Of a stretch of DNA of 52,241 nucleotides, positions 37,417 to 46,615 are shown one piece after another; positions within the stretch are counted from its first letter, which is position 1, and each line of letters begins with the position of its first letter. Under the pieces are notes generated by a model. That model searched no databases. It worked only from the letters and a program-made list of their open reading frames with translations, and was not told the origin of the DNA. Source of the DNA: Acidobacteria bacterium 13_2_20CM_57_17. GTDB taxonomy: Bacteria > Acidobacteriota > Terriglobia > Acidiferrales > UBA7541. Where the stretch lies: assembly GCA_001914785.1 (NCBI GenBank), contig MNDE01000115.1:1-52241 (forward strand). Direction: 5' to 3'. The position numbers were made by a program, and so were the translations under genes.

Positions 37417-38514
37417 ATGAACCGCAAGCTCATCCTGATTCTTGTTGGTTCTGCCGCCGTGCTCGCCGCCACTGGCCTTTATGCTGGCTGGTTCCACCGC
37501 GACACCTCGTTGCAAGGTTCGGGCACCGTCGAAGCCCGCAATATCCGCGTCGGCTCCAAGATCGGCGGCCGCATCGACAAAGTTCTGGTCCGCGAAGGCG
37601 ATCCCGTCCAGCCGGGCCAGATCCTGGTTACGTTTGACGACAAGGAATTGCAAGCTTCCCTCGAGCAGTCTCGCGCCAACGCGGAAAAAGCCCGCCGCGG
37701 CTACCGTCCCGAAGAAATCGACGAGGCGCGAGCCGTCGCGGCGCAAGCCAAGGCCGACTACGAGCTAAAAAGGAACGGCTATCGCAAAGAGGACATCGCT
37801 TCTGCGCAAGCTGAACTCGATCGCGCGAAAGCTGACGAAATCCGCACGCATCTGGACTTCGACCGCTACGAAGCGCTCGCAAAAAAGGACCTCGTCTCCA
37901 AGCAACAGCGTGATACCGCCGAAGCCAACTGGAAAGTGGCCGTCGCCCAGCAAGAGAGCGCCCGTCATAAGCTGGATGAACTCCAGCGTGGCTACCGTCC
38001 CGAGGAAATTGCCTCCGCCGAAGCGCATTACCATCAGACGCAGGCCAGCCTGGAAAAACTCGAGCGCGGCAACCGGCGCGAAGACGTGGACCTCGCCAAA
38101 GCAGCCTACGCTTACGACCAAGCTCGATTCCGTGAGCGACAGGTCACCGCTCCTTCCGCCGCCACTGTCGAAGTCCTGGACGTCCGCCCAGGCGACCTCA
38201 TTGCTCCCAATACGCCAGTCGCTACTCTTTTGGAAAAGGATCAGATCTACGTTCGCATCTATATTCCCGAAACCGAAATTGGCCGCATCAAGGTTGGCCA
38301 AAAAGCCGAAGTTCGTGTCGATTCTTTTCCGCACACTGCATTCAACGGCGTCGTCGAGCAAATCAATCAGCAGGCCGAATTTTTGCCACGCAACGTTCAA
38401 ACTCGCGAAGAGCGCGTTCACCAGGTCATTGGCGTAAAAATTCGCATCAATGATCCCGCTGGCCATGTTCTTGCAGGCATGGCTGCCGACGTGAAACTGA
38501 GAGCGGGGAATTGA
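37417..38514 (+). CDS. HlyD/YbhG-type periplasmic adaptor
   Basis: 365 residues. A membrane anchor (about 5-25) is followed by a biotinyl-lipoyl half (VGSKIGGRIDKVLVREGDPV, QPGQILVTFDD), a coiled-coil hairpin and the second half (TAPSAATVEVLDVRPGDLI, VYIPETEIGRIKVGQK-like). The hairpin carries four copies of the motif GYRPEEI/GYRKEDI (95, 121, 192, 218). It joins an inner-membrane ABC exporter to an outer-membrane channel that is not encoded nearby. The start is the ATG after GGAGATT; the end overlaps the next gene by four bases (TTGA). Confidence 0.92.
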   Translation: MNRKLILILVGSAAVLAATGLYAGWFHRDTSLQGSGTVEARNIRVGSKIGGRIDKVLVREGDPVQPGQILVTFDDKELQASLEQSRANAEKARRGYRPEEIDEARAVAAQAKADYELKRNGYRKEDIASAQAELDRAKADEIRTHLDFDRYEALAKKDLVSKQQRDTAEANWKVAVAQQESARHKLDELQRGYRPEEIASAEAHYHQTQASLEKLERGNRREDVDLAKAAYAYDQARFRERQVTAPSAATVEVLDVRPGDLIAPNTPVATLLEKDQIYVRIYIPETEIGRIKVGQKAEVRVDSFPHTAFNGVVEQINQQAEFLPRNVQTREERVHQVIGVKIRINDPAGHVLAGMAADVKLRAGN

Positions 38515-39503
38515 AATCCGTGGCTGTGGCTCCCCAAATGAACGGAGAAGTTGCCATCTCCGCCGAGCATCTCGTTCGGCGCTTCGGTAGCTTCACGGCG
38601 GTCAACGATGTCAGCTTCCGCGTCCAGAAAGGCGAAATCTTCGGTTTCCTCGGCCCCAATGGCAGCGGAAAAACGACGGCCATCAAAATGCTCACCGGCC
38701 TTTTGCCGCTCAGTGGCGGCCAGGCTTACGTCGAAGGGCTCGATGTCCGCACCGATTCTGAAGCTGTCCGCGAGCGAATCGGCTACATGTCGCAAAACTT
38801 CAGTCTCTATTACGATTTGACTGTCACGGAGAATTTGCAGTTCTACGGCCGCATTTACAGCCTCGAGCCCGCGCGCCTCAAGCGCCGCTTTGAAGAGATT
38901 GTCCAGCTCAACGGCCTCGAGCCTTATTTGAATCGCCTGGCCTCGCAACTCTCCGGCGGCTGGAAGCAGCGTCTAGCCCTCGGTTGCGCCATGCTGCACG
39001 AGCCGAAACTCCTCTTCCTCGATGAGCCCACTGCCGGCATCGACCCCGTCGCGCGCCGCCAGCTCTGGGATCTGCTCTTCGAGCTTTCGGGGCATGGCAT
39101 CACGTTCTTTGTCACCACTCATTACATGGACGAAGCCGAACGCTGCAGCCACGTCGCGTACATTTATTACGGCAAACTGATCGCCGATGGAACGCCCAAT
39201 TCGCTCCGCGAGCTACCCGACGTCCAGCCGCACGGCACATTGCGCGTCGAAATCACCACGCCCGAAGTCACGCGCGCGCTGCGTTTCGCGCGTCACCTCC
39301 CGGGCATCCGCAGCGCCACGATTTTCGGACAATCCATCCATGCGCTCATCGAAGATCGCTTCAATCTCGACGATCTCCGCGAACAGCTCTTGAAGAACGG
39401 CATCGCCGTCGCCGAAATTCGCCCGCTCGCTCCCAGCCTCGAAGACGTCTTCGTCGAGCTCACTTACAAACACCAAGCCATGCTGGAGGCCGCGCGTGCG
39501 TAA
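38511..39503 (+). CDS. ABC transporter ATPase (YbhF/CcmA-type)
   Basis: 330 residues. Walker A FLGPNGSGKTTAIKML, Q-loop YMSQNFSLYYDLTVTENL, ABC signature QLSGGWKQRLALGCAM, Walker B LLFLDEPTAGIDP and the switch His in FFVTTHYMDEAERC. All motifs intact, one nucleotide-binding domain only. The C-terminal part (TPEVTRALRFARHLPGIRSA) is the regulatory extension found in multidrug-type ABC exporters. Start is TTG overlapping the HlyD stop; ATG at 38538 is an alternative. The stop overlaps the permease start by 8 bases. Confidence 0.92.
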   Translation: MKSVAVAPQMNGEVAISAEHLVRRFGSFTAVNDVSFRVQKGEIFGFLGPNGSGKTTAIKMLTGLLPLSGGQAYVEGLDVRTDSEAVRERIGYMSQNFSLYYDLTVTENLQFYGRIYSLEPARLKRRFEEIVQLNGLEPYLNRLASQLSGGWKQRLALGCAMLHEPKLLFLDEPTAGIDPVARRQLWDLLFELSGHGITFFVTTHYMDEAERCSHVAYIYYGKLIADGTPNSLRELPDVQPHGTLRVEITTPEVTRALRFARHLPGIRSATIFGQSIHALIEDRFNLDDLREQLLKNGIAVAEIRPLAPSLEDVFVELTYKHQAMLEAARA

Positions 39504-40617
39504 CTTCTTCCGTGGTTTCGGCGCCGTCTTTTACAAGGAAGTGCTGCACGTTCGCCGCGACCCCGCGACGCTTTTTTTCTCACTCGTCATTCCGCTGTTG
39601 CAAATGGTGGTGCTCGGTTTTGGTATTGACACCAATATCCGCCAAATCAATACCATCGTTTTCAACGCTGACGGCCGCCGCGAGAGCCGCGAGCTTCTCG
39701 ATCGCCTGAGAAATTCCGACACGTTTCACATCATTCGCTACGTCGAAAATGACGGTGACCTCAACGACGCCATCATCGCCGGTAAAGCACGCGTGGGCAT
39801 CAAGATTCCCGTAGACTATTCGGACCGCCTCCTCCACAACATGAGCGCGCAGGTGCTCGTCCTCATTGACGGCTCGGACTCTTCCGTCGCGGGCCAAGCC
39901 ATCAATGTCACTACCGCCATCGGCCTCGACGAATCGCTTCGCCGAGTTCTCCAGGACCGCGCCAGCTTTGCAGTGGATATGCGCCCCAAGATGCTCTTCA
40001 ATCCCGATTCCCGCTCCCCGAATTTCTTCTTGCCGGGCCTGACCGCCATCCTTCTTCTTAACGTCACCACTTTTCTTACCGCTTTCTCCATCGTCCGCGA
40101 AAAAGAGCGCGGTACCCTCGAACAACTATTCGTCACTCCCGTCCGCCCCATGGGCTTGCTCTTCGGCAAGCTCCTTCCCTACCTGGCGATCGGCTTTTCA
40201 GAACTCTGCTTGATTCTCACGTTCATGCGATTTGTCTTTCAGGTTCCCATCCACGGCAACGTTTTAGTTCTTGCGTTTCTCTCCCTGCCCTATCTTTTTG
40301 TTTCTCTTTCCATCGGCATCCTCGTTTCCAGCAAAGCCAATTCGCAGTCGGAGGCCATCCAGCTCGCTTTCCTCACCTTTCTTCCCAGTATCTTCTTTTC
40401 TGGCTACATCTTTCCGCGCGAGACCATGCCCGTCTTCTTCTACGTCATCAGCTATTTCATTCCTGCAAGCTATTACATCAACATCACCCGCGGCATCATC
40501 CTGCGCGGCGCCGGACTCTCTCATCTTTGGCTCGACGGCCTGGCCCTCTACGCCATGGGCTCCATCCTTCTTCTTATCGCCGCCCGTCGTTTCCAAAACA
40601 AAGTCATCATGGCTTAA
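39496..40617 (+). CDS. ABC-2 type permease (YbhS/YbhR-type)
   Basis: 373 residues. One N-terminal membrane helix (about 25-44), a periplasmic loop (INTIVFNADGRRESRELLDR, VLVLIDGSDSSVAGQAI), then five helices including FFLPGLTAILLLNVTTFLTA and PSIFFSGYIFPRETMPVFFY with the ABC-2 signature (REKERGTLEQLFVTPVRP). It starts with GTG and overlaps the ATPase gene. In E. coli this operon has two permeases (YbhS and YbhR); only one occurs here, so the transporter would be a homodimer. Confidence 0.92.
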   Translation: MRNFFRGFGAVFYKEVLHVRRDPATLFFSLVIPLLQMVVLGFGIDTNIRQINTIVFNADGRRESRELLDRLRNSDTFHIIRYVENDGDLNDAIIAGKARVGIKIPVDYSDRLLHNMSAQVLVLIDGSDSSVAGQAINVTTAIGLDESLRRVLQDRASFAVDMRPKMLFNPDSRSPNFFLPGLTAILLLNVTTFLTAFSIVREKERGTLEQLFVTPVRPMGLLFGKLLPYLAIGFSELCLILTFMRFVFQVPIHGNVLVLAFLSLPYLFVSLSIGILVSSKANSQSEAIQLAFLTFLPSIFFSGYIFPRETMPVFFYVISYFIPASYYINITRGIILRGAGLSHLWLDGLALYAMGSILLLIAARRFQNKVIMA

Positions 40618-40964
40618 TGGGCCCCCATCAGGTTTTCTCAGGAGTTGGGTTTGCGCTTTTCACCTGATTGCGAAAAGCGCCCGTGCCTTCTATATCCTCT
40701 CCGTGTCTTCAAGAAACGGGGTGTTCAAGAGAGCCGCAAGGCCTTCCACTCCTGTGTTTCTTGTCGGCTCTAGCCCTCCTCGTCCTCAGTGTCCGCCGGC
40801 CTGGGTGGAAAGGCATGGCCAAGGCGGCGCTGCGCAAGATCGCATGCTGAAGTGAGATTCGTGTTTGGCTCGCCTGCTTGCTGCGGCAGCCGAACGCGGG
40901 AGATTGTGTTCGTTTTCTTGCAATGACCAGAATTCCAGCCAACTAGATGGAAGGAGCCATACTC
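40618..40964. other. Intergenic region after the efflux operon
   Basis: A 347-bp gap. It contains one perfect hairpin (40653-40680) and the ribosome site of the next gene (AAGGAG, 40951-40956). Nothing else is recognised; short frames here are not protein-like. Confidence 0.5.
40653..40680 (+). terminator. Hairpin after the efflux operon
   Basis: GCGCTTTTC (40653-40661), ten-base loop, GAAAAGCGC (40672-40680). Perfect 9-bp arms 36 bp after the permease stop. No T run follows, so termination may be weak or factor-dependent. Confidence 0.5.
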
Positions 40965-42731
40965 ATGAGAAAGCCAGTACTCACGATCCTTATTGCAGAT
41001 GTCCTGCTGCTTGCCCTTGTTCCGCTGCTGCTGCAACTCGGCCCCGCCAGCCAATTCCATGTCATGGCGCAAAGTGCCTTTCCGAATCCGGCTAACGAGC
41101 ACGCCTGTCCCAGTCAGACGGGCGCGGGCGGCGGCGCCGAAGCAATTCCCGCCTTTGTCGGCTCGGGCAGTGACGGTTTCAGCCCCAATCAAAGCTTGTG
41201 CTTGCCACAATTGGCTCCTGTTCCGACTGGCTTGAGCCCCCTCGCTTTCATCGTGCAGGGCTTGGAGCCCGGTGACCGTGTCGATTCCCAGGGAATGATT
41301 TATGTTGAATCGATCCGCGGCGTGCCCGGCGGTGTGGATCTTTGGCGGTGGTCTCAGCCCATTGAAGGTGCGCCCAACGCCAACGGAACTTTGCCGTTCA
41401 AATATGAAGGCCAACCCGACAATTGCGGCATCTTTGGATTGACGGGCGGCGGGTGCGTCAACAATGTCGGCAGTCCTACGAATCTTGGCGTAGCACCCGG
41501 CGGCGGCGATGCAGACATCGCCGTGAATGCGCCTGACCCTAACAATTCCGCCATCCCCAACGTCGCCCTAACAAGCTTGGCCCTCGTTCCAGGGGTGACT
41601 GCCACCAACTCCAGGAATCGCGGCGACACTTTCTTCACTCCGCCAAACGTACTCAGCGCGCAGGTCGCGGGGGATGACCGCATGTGGAACGATGCACCTG
41701 ATGATCCTTCCACTGTTTACATGAGCTACCACGACGTGACCACTTTCAACATCGAAGTGCAACGGTCCAATAATGGCGGACTTACTTACTTGGCCGGTGC
41801 CGGTGAAGCTATCGACGCCGCCACTTTCCCTGCCGCAGGCAGCCTGTTGCCAACGAGCAGCGCAAACGTCGCCGCCCAGATCAAAGTCGACCGCAACACC
41901 AGCTCTTGCCCGAGCAAGGGAAATCTCTACGTCGCTTTTGTGGCGCCCGATAGCGTGACCGAAAACATGGCCTCCGGACCGCTCCGCAGCGTGTACGTTG
42001 CCGTGTCCACTGACGCCGGCCTCGATGTTCCGACCATCACCTTCACCGACCACAAGGTCTTCGCCGGCCCTGCCGGCGCCGCCAACATCTTCCCGGCGCT
42101 TGCCGTCGACAACTTCGGCAACGTCTATACCGTCTGGTCAGACAACCAAAATATCTTTCTCTCTTCGTCTTCTGACCTCGGAAACACCTGGACATCTCCG
42201 GTGCGCGTCAACCGGGACGGCACAGTTGGCAAGTCCAACGTGTTCCCGTGGATCGCTGCCGATGCCTACGGCCACGTGGTCGTCACCTGGCTAGGATCTA
42301 GCCTCCCTGGCAACTCCAACGATGTTGCCGCCATGCAGCCGGCGTGCGCCGACGGCACTACCAATTGCTGGGCACAATGGAGCGTCTATGCAGCGGAATC
42401 CGTGAACGGCAACGCGGCCGTGCCATCCTTTACGCAGCGCACGGCCAGCGATCATTTCATTCACGCTGGAACCGTATGCACCAACGGCACTGGCTGCTCC
42501 AACGGCGACAGCCGCGCCCTCGCGGATTTCTTCCAGGTGGCTCTAGACACGCAGCACCGCGCCAACGTCGCCTTCGCCGACGACCACCTGGCAAGCCCGC
42601 TCTGTTCGCAACAGAGTCCGGGCCACTGCGCGAATAACGATCCCCAAACCTTCCGCGTCGCTGTGCCGTATTTCACTTATCAGCTCAAGCCCACTAAGCA
42701 CATCGTAACCACCGGCCTTTGTGCCAGGTAG
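40965..42731 (+). CDS. Secreted sialidase/BNR-like beta-propeller protein
   Basis: 588 residues. Signal segment (KPVLTILIADVLLLALVPLL) for export. The central part has BNR-like units (DPSTVYMSYHDVTTFNIEVQ, VQRSNNGGLTY; NIFLSSSSDLGNTWTSPVRV, RNGKSNVFPWIAADAYGHVV-like), typical of sialidase-fold propellers, but the catalytic Arg triad or Tyr/Glu of true sialidases cannot be identified. Several Cys pairs (CPSQTG, CLPQLAP, CVNNVG, CTNGTGCSNG) suggest disulfides outside the cell. The ATG at 40965 has AAGGAG eight bases upstream, so an earlier in-frame ATG (40947) was not used. It stands alone. Confidence 0.7.
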   Translation: MRKPVLTILIADVLLLALVPLLLQLGPASQFHVMAQSAFPNPANEHACPSQTGAGGGAEAIPAFVGSGSDGFSPNQSLCLPQLAPVPTGLSPLAFIVQGLEPGDRVDSQGMIYVESIRGVPGGVDLWRWSQPIEGAPNANGTLPFKYEGQPDNCGIFGLTGGGCVNNVGSPTNLGVAPGGGDADIAVNAPDPNNSAIPNVALTSLALVPGVTATNSRNRGDTFFTPPNVLSAQVAGDDRMWNDAPDDPSTVYMSYHDVTTFNIEVQRSNNGGLTYLAGAGEAIDAATFPAAGSLLPTSSANVAAQIKVDRNTSSCPSKGNLYVAFVAPDSVTENMASGPLRSVYVAVSTDAGLDVPTITFTDHKVFAGPAGAANIFPALAVDNFGNVYTVWSDNQNIFLSSSSDLGNTWTSPVRVNRDGTVGKSNVFPWIAADAYGHVVVTWLGSSLPGNSNDVAAMQPACADGTTNCWAQWSVYAAESVNGNAAVPSFTQRTASDHFIHAGTVCTNGTGCSNGDSRALADFFQVALDTQHRANVAFADDHLASPLCSQQSPGHCANNDPQTFRVAVPYFTYQLKPTKHIVTTGLCAR

Positions 42732-42913
42732 CGAGACAAGTCCGAATCAAGCCGGAGGTCTTCTCCGCAGACAACTCGGCCCCTGAACTCACGATGTTCA
42801 AGGGCCGCTTCCATTTCTATCTCATCCGGGCGTGAGCCATCGTTCAGCGCTTTTGTCTTTTGCGGCGGCGCAGCGTATCCTGCTTGATTATTCTGGAAGG
42901 AAGAGGATATTCC

Positions 42914-43552
42914 GTGTCCTGCCCGATCTGCGATAGGCGCAAACCCGCCCGCTTCTGCCCTGCCAAAGGCGAAAAAATCTGCGCGGTCTGCTGTGGCACC
43001 GAGCGCGAAGTCACCATTGACTGCCCGTCCGATTGTTCGTATCTCATCGCCGCCCACCGCTACGAAAACGGCCATCAGTGCTCCCTGCCCGCGGACACTC
43101 CGTTGCTCGGTGAAAAAATCCCGCAGGATATCGTCTACACTCACCAGCAACTCATGGCCGCGCTGGCCTTCTCCATCGCCAAGTTTTGCGCTGTCCAGCC
43201 CGCTGCCGTGGACACCGACGTCCTCGCCGCTCTCCAGTCGCTTGCCCAAACCTACAAAACGCTGAGCACCGGCATCATCTACGAAAAACCCCCGGACGCA
43301 CCATTGCCGCGCGAACTCTATGCCGCACTGGTCGGCTTTATCTCCGAAATCAAAAAACAGCAATCTGAGCGCGCCAGTTCGGCCATCCTCAAGGACTCGG
43401 AAGTTTTCTATTTGCTGGTTTTTCTCTACCGCATGGGTTTGCTGCGCACCAACGGCCGCCCGCGTTCGCGCTGCTTCATAGAATTCCTTCGTGGCCAATT
43501 TCCAAAATCCCCCGAACTCCAGCGTGAGGAGTCCCGCATCATTGTTCCCTAG
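42914..43552 (+). CDS. Cys-rich N-terminal zinc-binding-like protein, unknown function
   Basis: 212 residues. The first about 45 residues hold many Cys: SCPICDRRKPARFCPAKGEK, then ICAVCCGTEREV, then IDCPSDCSYL and a later HQC. The pattern suggests one or two zinc-binding units. The rest (about 60-212) is helical and has no known motif. The GTG start at 42914 has GGAAGAGGAT just before it; the longer frame at 42860 has no ribosome site. A 323-residue frame on the other strand covers the same DNA but has no protein-like features. Confidence 0.65.
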   Translation: MSCPICDRRKPARFCPAKGEKICAVCCGTEREVTIDCPSDCSYLIAAHRYENGHQCSLPADTPLLGEKIPQDIVYTHQQLMAALAFSIAKFCAVQPAAVDTDVLAALQSLAQTYKTLSTGIIYEKPPDAPLPRELYAALVGFISEIKKQQSERASSAILKDSEVFYLLVFLYRMGLLRTNGRPRSRCFIEFLRGQFPKSPELQREESRIIVP

Positions 43553-43565
43553 CAGACTACACAAA

Positions 43566-43587
43566 GCACAGCCAGCCCTGGCTATGC
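43566..43587. terminator. Hairpin between convergent genes
   Basis: GCACAGCCAG (43566-43575), CC, CTGGCTATGC (43578-43587), nine of ten pairs. It lies between two convergent stop codons (43552 and 43602), so it could end both transcripts, though no T run is present. Confidence 0.4.
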
Positions 43588-43601
43588 GCCTTTTCGGGGA
43601 A

Positions 43602-44921
43602 CTATCCCGTCGCACATGCTTGTGTTTGTTCCATCGTCCGTGCCGCCGCATCCCAACCTAAAGACAACTGCGAGCAAGTCGCTTTGCGTTTGTTTTCCAT
43701 CCACGGCCTTGATCGAAATCCATATTTTTCGCGGATTCGCGCCAGGCGCTCCGAGGCCTTGCGCCGGTACTCTTCCGGAGCGTAGCCATTCTTAGCAAAC
43801 CACTGTTCGTATTGCTTCGCCAGGCGTGGAAACTTCTCTCGCACAAATGGCAGAAACTGCTTCGCCGAAGAAGGCATCAAGAACAACACGCCTGAAAAGA
43901 ACCACTGGGCGCCGGCTTCCCGAGCCGCCTCGGCTACGGCTTCCAAGTCTCCATCGCGGTCGGTAATTCCAGGGATCAGCGGTGAAGCGGACACGCCTAC
44001 GGACAGCCCGGCCTCGCGCAATTGCTTTACCGCCGCCAGCCGCAAATCCGGCCGTGGCGCCCGTGGCTCCAGCAGACGGGTCAATCCCGCGCGCAGAGTC
44101 GTGATCGTTATGTCGATTCCCAGGTTTGACCGCTCCGCGATGCGCTGCAGCACATCAATGTCCCGCACAATCTGGTTCGACTTGGTGATAATGGAAATGC
44201 TCATCCCTTCGCGCTTCGCAAGTTCCTCCAGGCAAGCCCGCGTCACGCCGTACTCTCGTTCCGCCGGCTGATAGGGATCTGTCGCCGTCCCGATGGCAAT
44301 GTGGTCTGGTCGCGCTCCGTCCGACGCTTCCGAAGTGTACGAATATTTGTGCGCCACATCCCAAGCCAGCAGCGGCGCCGCATCCTTCTTCACATAAATC
44401 TTCTTCTCGAACTCGGCTCCATCCAGCTCCATGTATTCGTGCGTGTACCGCGCGTAGCAATACTTGCAGGCGAACTCGCATCCTCTATACGGGTTGATCG
44501 TCCATTCGAATGGCACGCGGTCCGAATCGCACCGGTTCAGGATCGACTTCACCGGCAACACAAAATATTCTGGCTTTTCCGCGGACTTCCGCCCTGTCTC
44601 CGCGGGCGGGGAAAATGCTGCGAGGCGGGCTATGCCGACCAGTCGCGCGTTAGCGCGTTCAGGGGGCACCACGGCATCATTTCGGACCGGACCCGCTTTG
44701 CGGTTTTGGTTTCCACTTTGGGTCGTGGACGCCGGGGGGCAATCCGTCGTCTCTCGATCTGAAATGCTGCCGCGTCGGTCCTCTGTCCGGGCAGGACTTT
44801 GGACCACTTGTTTTGGGCTTTTGGCATCAGGGCACTCAGGAAAGAGTCCTGCTGTGGTTGGTGAAACGTGGCGGCGTCGAGTCCGAAAACTTGGCGCCGT
44901 TGGGGAGTGAACTGGAGGCAT
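43602..44921 (-). CDS. Radical SAM protein, PA0069/SplB-like family
   Basis: 439 residues. The iron-sulfur motif CxxxCxxC is at C148, C152, C155 (RGCEFACKYCYARYTHEYME). The barrel includes HIAIGTATDPYQPAEREYGV, SIITKSNQIVRDIDVLQRIA and VSASPLIPGITDRDGDLEAV, typical of the PA0069 radical SAM family, related to spore photoproduct lyase. Function unproven; some members sit near DNA-damage genes. About 100 residues before the core are low-complexity and Pro/Arg/Ser-rich. The ATG is preceded by GAGGTGG four bases away, which fixes the start. A promoter with two direct repeats lies upstream. Confidence 0.87.
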   Translation of the reverse strand: MPPVHSPTAPSFRTRRRHVSPTTAGLFPECPDAKSPKQVVQSPARTEDRRGSISDRETTDCPPASTTQSGNQNRKAGPVRNDAVVPPERANARLVGIARLAAFSPPAETGRKSAEKPEYFVLPVKSILNRCDSDRVPFEWTINPYRGCEFACKYCYARYTHEYMELDGAEFEKKIYVKKDAAPLLAWDVAHKYSYTSEASDGARPDHIAIGTATDPYQPAEREYGVTRACLEELAKREGMSISIITKSNQIVRDIDVLQRIAERSNLGIDITITTLRAGLTRLLEPRAPRPDLRLAAVKQLREAGLSVGVSASPLIPGITDRDGDLEAVAEAAREAGAQWFFSGVLFLMPSSAKQFLPFVREKFPRLAKQYEQWFAKNGYAPEEYRRKASERLARIREKYGFRSRPWMENKRKATCSQLSLGWDAAARTMEQTQACATG

Positions 44922-44944
44922 AGCCCACCTCTAAGCACAGTCGA

Positions 44945-44997
44945 ATTATTTCGCTTTTTGTTCGCTTAGTCAAGCAAAATATTTCGCTTTTTATTCG
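44945..44997 (-). promoter_or_regulatory. Radical SAM gene promoter with two direct repeats
   Basis: On the minus strand TTGACT (44968-44973), 17 bp, AATAAT (44945-44950). Two 18-bp direct repeats, 17 of 18 identical and 33 bp apart: one (44947-44964) covers the spacer and -10, the other (44980-44997) lies just upstream of the -35. Their minus-strand sequence is CGAAYAAAAAGCGAAATA. Spacing of three helical turns suggests cooperative binding of a repressor. Confidence 0.7.
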
Positions 44998-45126
44998 TCT
45001 AAGCTCCCTCTGGCATTTCCCCTCCCACAGTACCTCCCTGGATACGCGGCCTTCCGCTGAGCCCGGCAGCCAATTGCCTCCCTCGCTGCCACAAGGTATC
45101 CTCTTTCTCCGGGAACCGCCGTCCAC

Positions 45127-46506
45127 ATGCATAAGGGGCCCAGAAAGGTTTTGCTCGCCACACCCCTGCTTCTTGCGGGGCTGCCTGCGCTTTCTTTCGG
45201 CCAGACCCCTCAGGCCCCAAAGAAGCTGCCTGCGGGTCCTGCGGCCCCTCAATCGACCCACTACCCCATATTCATCCTGGCCTTTGGCAACGATCCGAAC
45301 TGGAGCTTGCGCATTGGACTGAAAGGCCCTGAACGCATGGATCGCCCCGGGTATCCGCCTATCCCGCTGGAGGCCGCCGACGTCACCCACGAAGCCGCAG
45401 CTGATTCCTGGACATATCACGCCAAGGATTCCGCCACTGGCGCGGCAGTCGCCATTCACCTGACGCGCGAAGCATGTACCGATGCCAAGAACGACACCCT
45501 GACTCTCACTCCGCCACCCTCAGGAAAGTATTCCTTCCGCGCCTCCGTCGAACATGCGCAGCTCGGCTCGATGACCGGCTGCGGTCGCATCGCTGCCGAA
45601 CTCTTCCCCAGGATCAACAATCAGCCCGACCAGGAAGAAGAAGATGACGCCAAGAAGAAACCTCCCGTCCCCGCATCCTCTGTCACCAGTTTCAAGTCCC
45701 CGGTTTCTGCGGCTTACCTGAATCTTGCCGGAAAAATCGTTTTCAAGCGTGGCGCCACAAATCATTTGATTGGTTCGGAGGGTTCTCAATTAGCGGTTTC
45801 CCATGATGGCAAGCGGCTTCTCTACACGCACGAGGACAAACCGGAAGACCGCGCCATTTTTCTCTACGACTTCGCTACCGAGAAGTCCACCGAACTCGTT
45901 CGCGGGCAGGTCCAGCAGGCTTTCTGGTCGCTTGACGACGCGCGATTCGCATTCATGAAATTCGTCGATGGCAAGTGGCATTTGTGGTCCGCGCCAATCG
46001 CTTCCCCGGAGACCGCGGCTTCCGTTTTCCCAGGCGATATTGTTGCAATCCACGGATGGGTTGATACTCAAACGATTCTCGTGGACGACCTGCAGCAACT
46101 CTCCTGGGTGACCGATACCGGTACAATCCAACAGGCGATCCCCGAGAAGGACATTCTCGGTGATGCTTTCGGCTCTTCCAGTGCCGGCACGTTTCGCGTC
46201 CATCCCCTAAATCCAGATCTGCTTCTCGTTTCCGCAGAGTGGCTGAAGCCGCCCGCAAGTGTTCCCTCCGACACCCACACTGGGGGTAGTTTTGGCTTTT
46301 TCTTGTACGAAATTCGCTCGAAACGGCGTACCCTTCTGTGCCCCTTGAATATGCTGTCGCAAAATGCAGAATGGTCCCGCGACGGCTTCCAAATCTTCTT
46401 CACCGGCGCGGATTCTGCACGGCGTTACGCTACTTATCACATGTTTTGGGATGGCATCGGCTTGCAAAAATACGTCTCGGGCACCTCTCTGGCAATCGGC
46501 CAATAG
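45127..46506 (+). CDS. Secreted protein with COG3650-like and propeller-like domains
   Basis: 459 residues. Signal at about 5-25 (VLLATPLLLAGLPALSFGQ). The N-terminal part (ILAFGNDPNWSLRIGL, IHLTREACTDAKNDTLTLTP, SMTGCGRIAAELF) resembles the COG3650 domain, whose signature is GNEPFW near the start and MCxG with a Cys near the end. The rest has PD40/WD40-like blades (GSQLAVSHDGKRLLYTHEDK, DDARFAFMKFVDGKWHLWSA, AEWSRDGFQIFFTGADSAR), as in TolB-like propellers. Function unknown. It starts divergent from the radical SAM gene. Confidence 0.65.
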   Translation: MHKGPRKVLLATPLLLAGLPALSFGQTPQAPKKLPAGPAAPQSTHYPIFILAFGNDPNWSLRIGLKGPERMDRPGYPPIPLEAADVTHEAAADSWTYHAKDSATGAAVAIHLTREACTDAKNDTLTLTPPPSGKYSFRASVEHAQLGSMTGCGRIAAELFPRINNQPDQEEEDDAKKKPPVPASSVTSFKSPVSAAYLNLAGKIVFKRGATNHLIGSEGSQLAVSHDGKRLLYTHEDKPEDRAIFLYDFATEKSTELVRGQVQQAFWSLDDARFAFMKFVDGKWHLWSAPIASPETAASVFPGDIVAIHGWVDTQTILVDDLQQLSWVTDTGTIQQAIPEKDILGDAFGSSSAGTFRVHPLNPDLLLVSAEWLKPPASVPSDTHTGGSFGFFLYEIRSKRRTLLCPLNMLSQNAEWSRDGFQIFFTGADSARRYATYHMFWDGIGLQKYVSGTSLAIGQ

Positions 46507-46615
46507 CGGAGGCTTCTACCCGCCAGTTCAGAGCCACCAGAGCGCCCTTGCCCCATACGTCGCAGCCTCTTGATTCCTTACCGCTGTCTGTGGCATTGAG
46601 CGTATACTTGGTATC

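Noticed and set aside
42680..43651. 323-codon minus-strand frame opposite the Cys-rich gene
   Set aside because: No start signal or known motif, while the plus-strand frame has a ribosome site and ordered Cys clusters.
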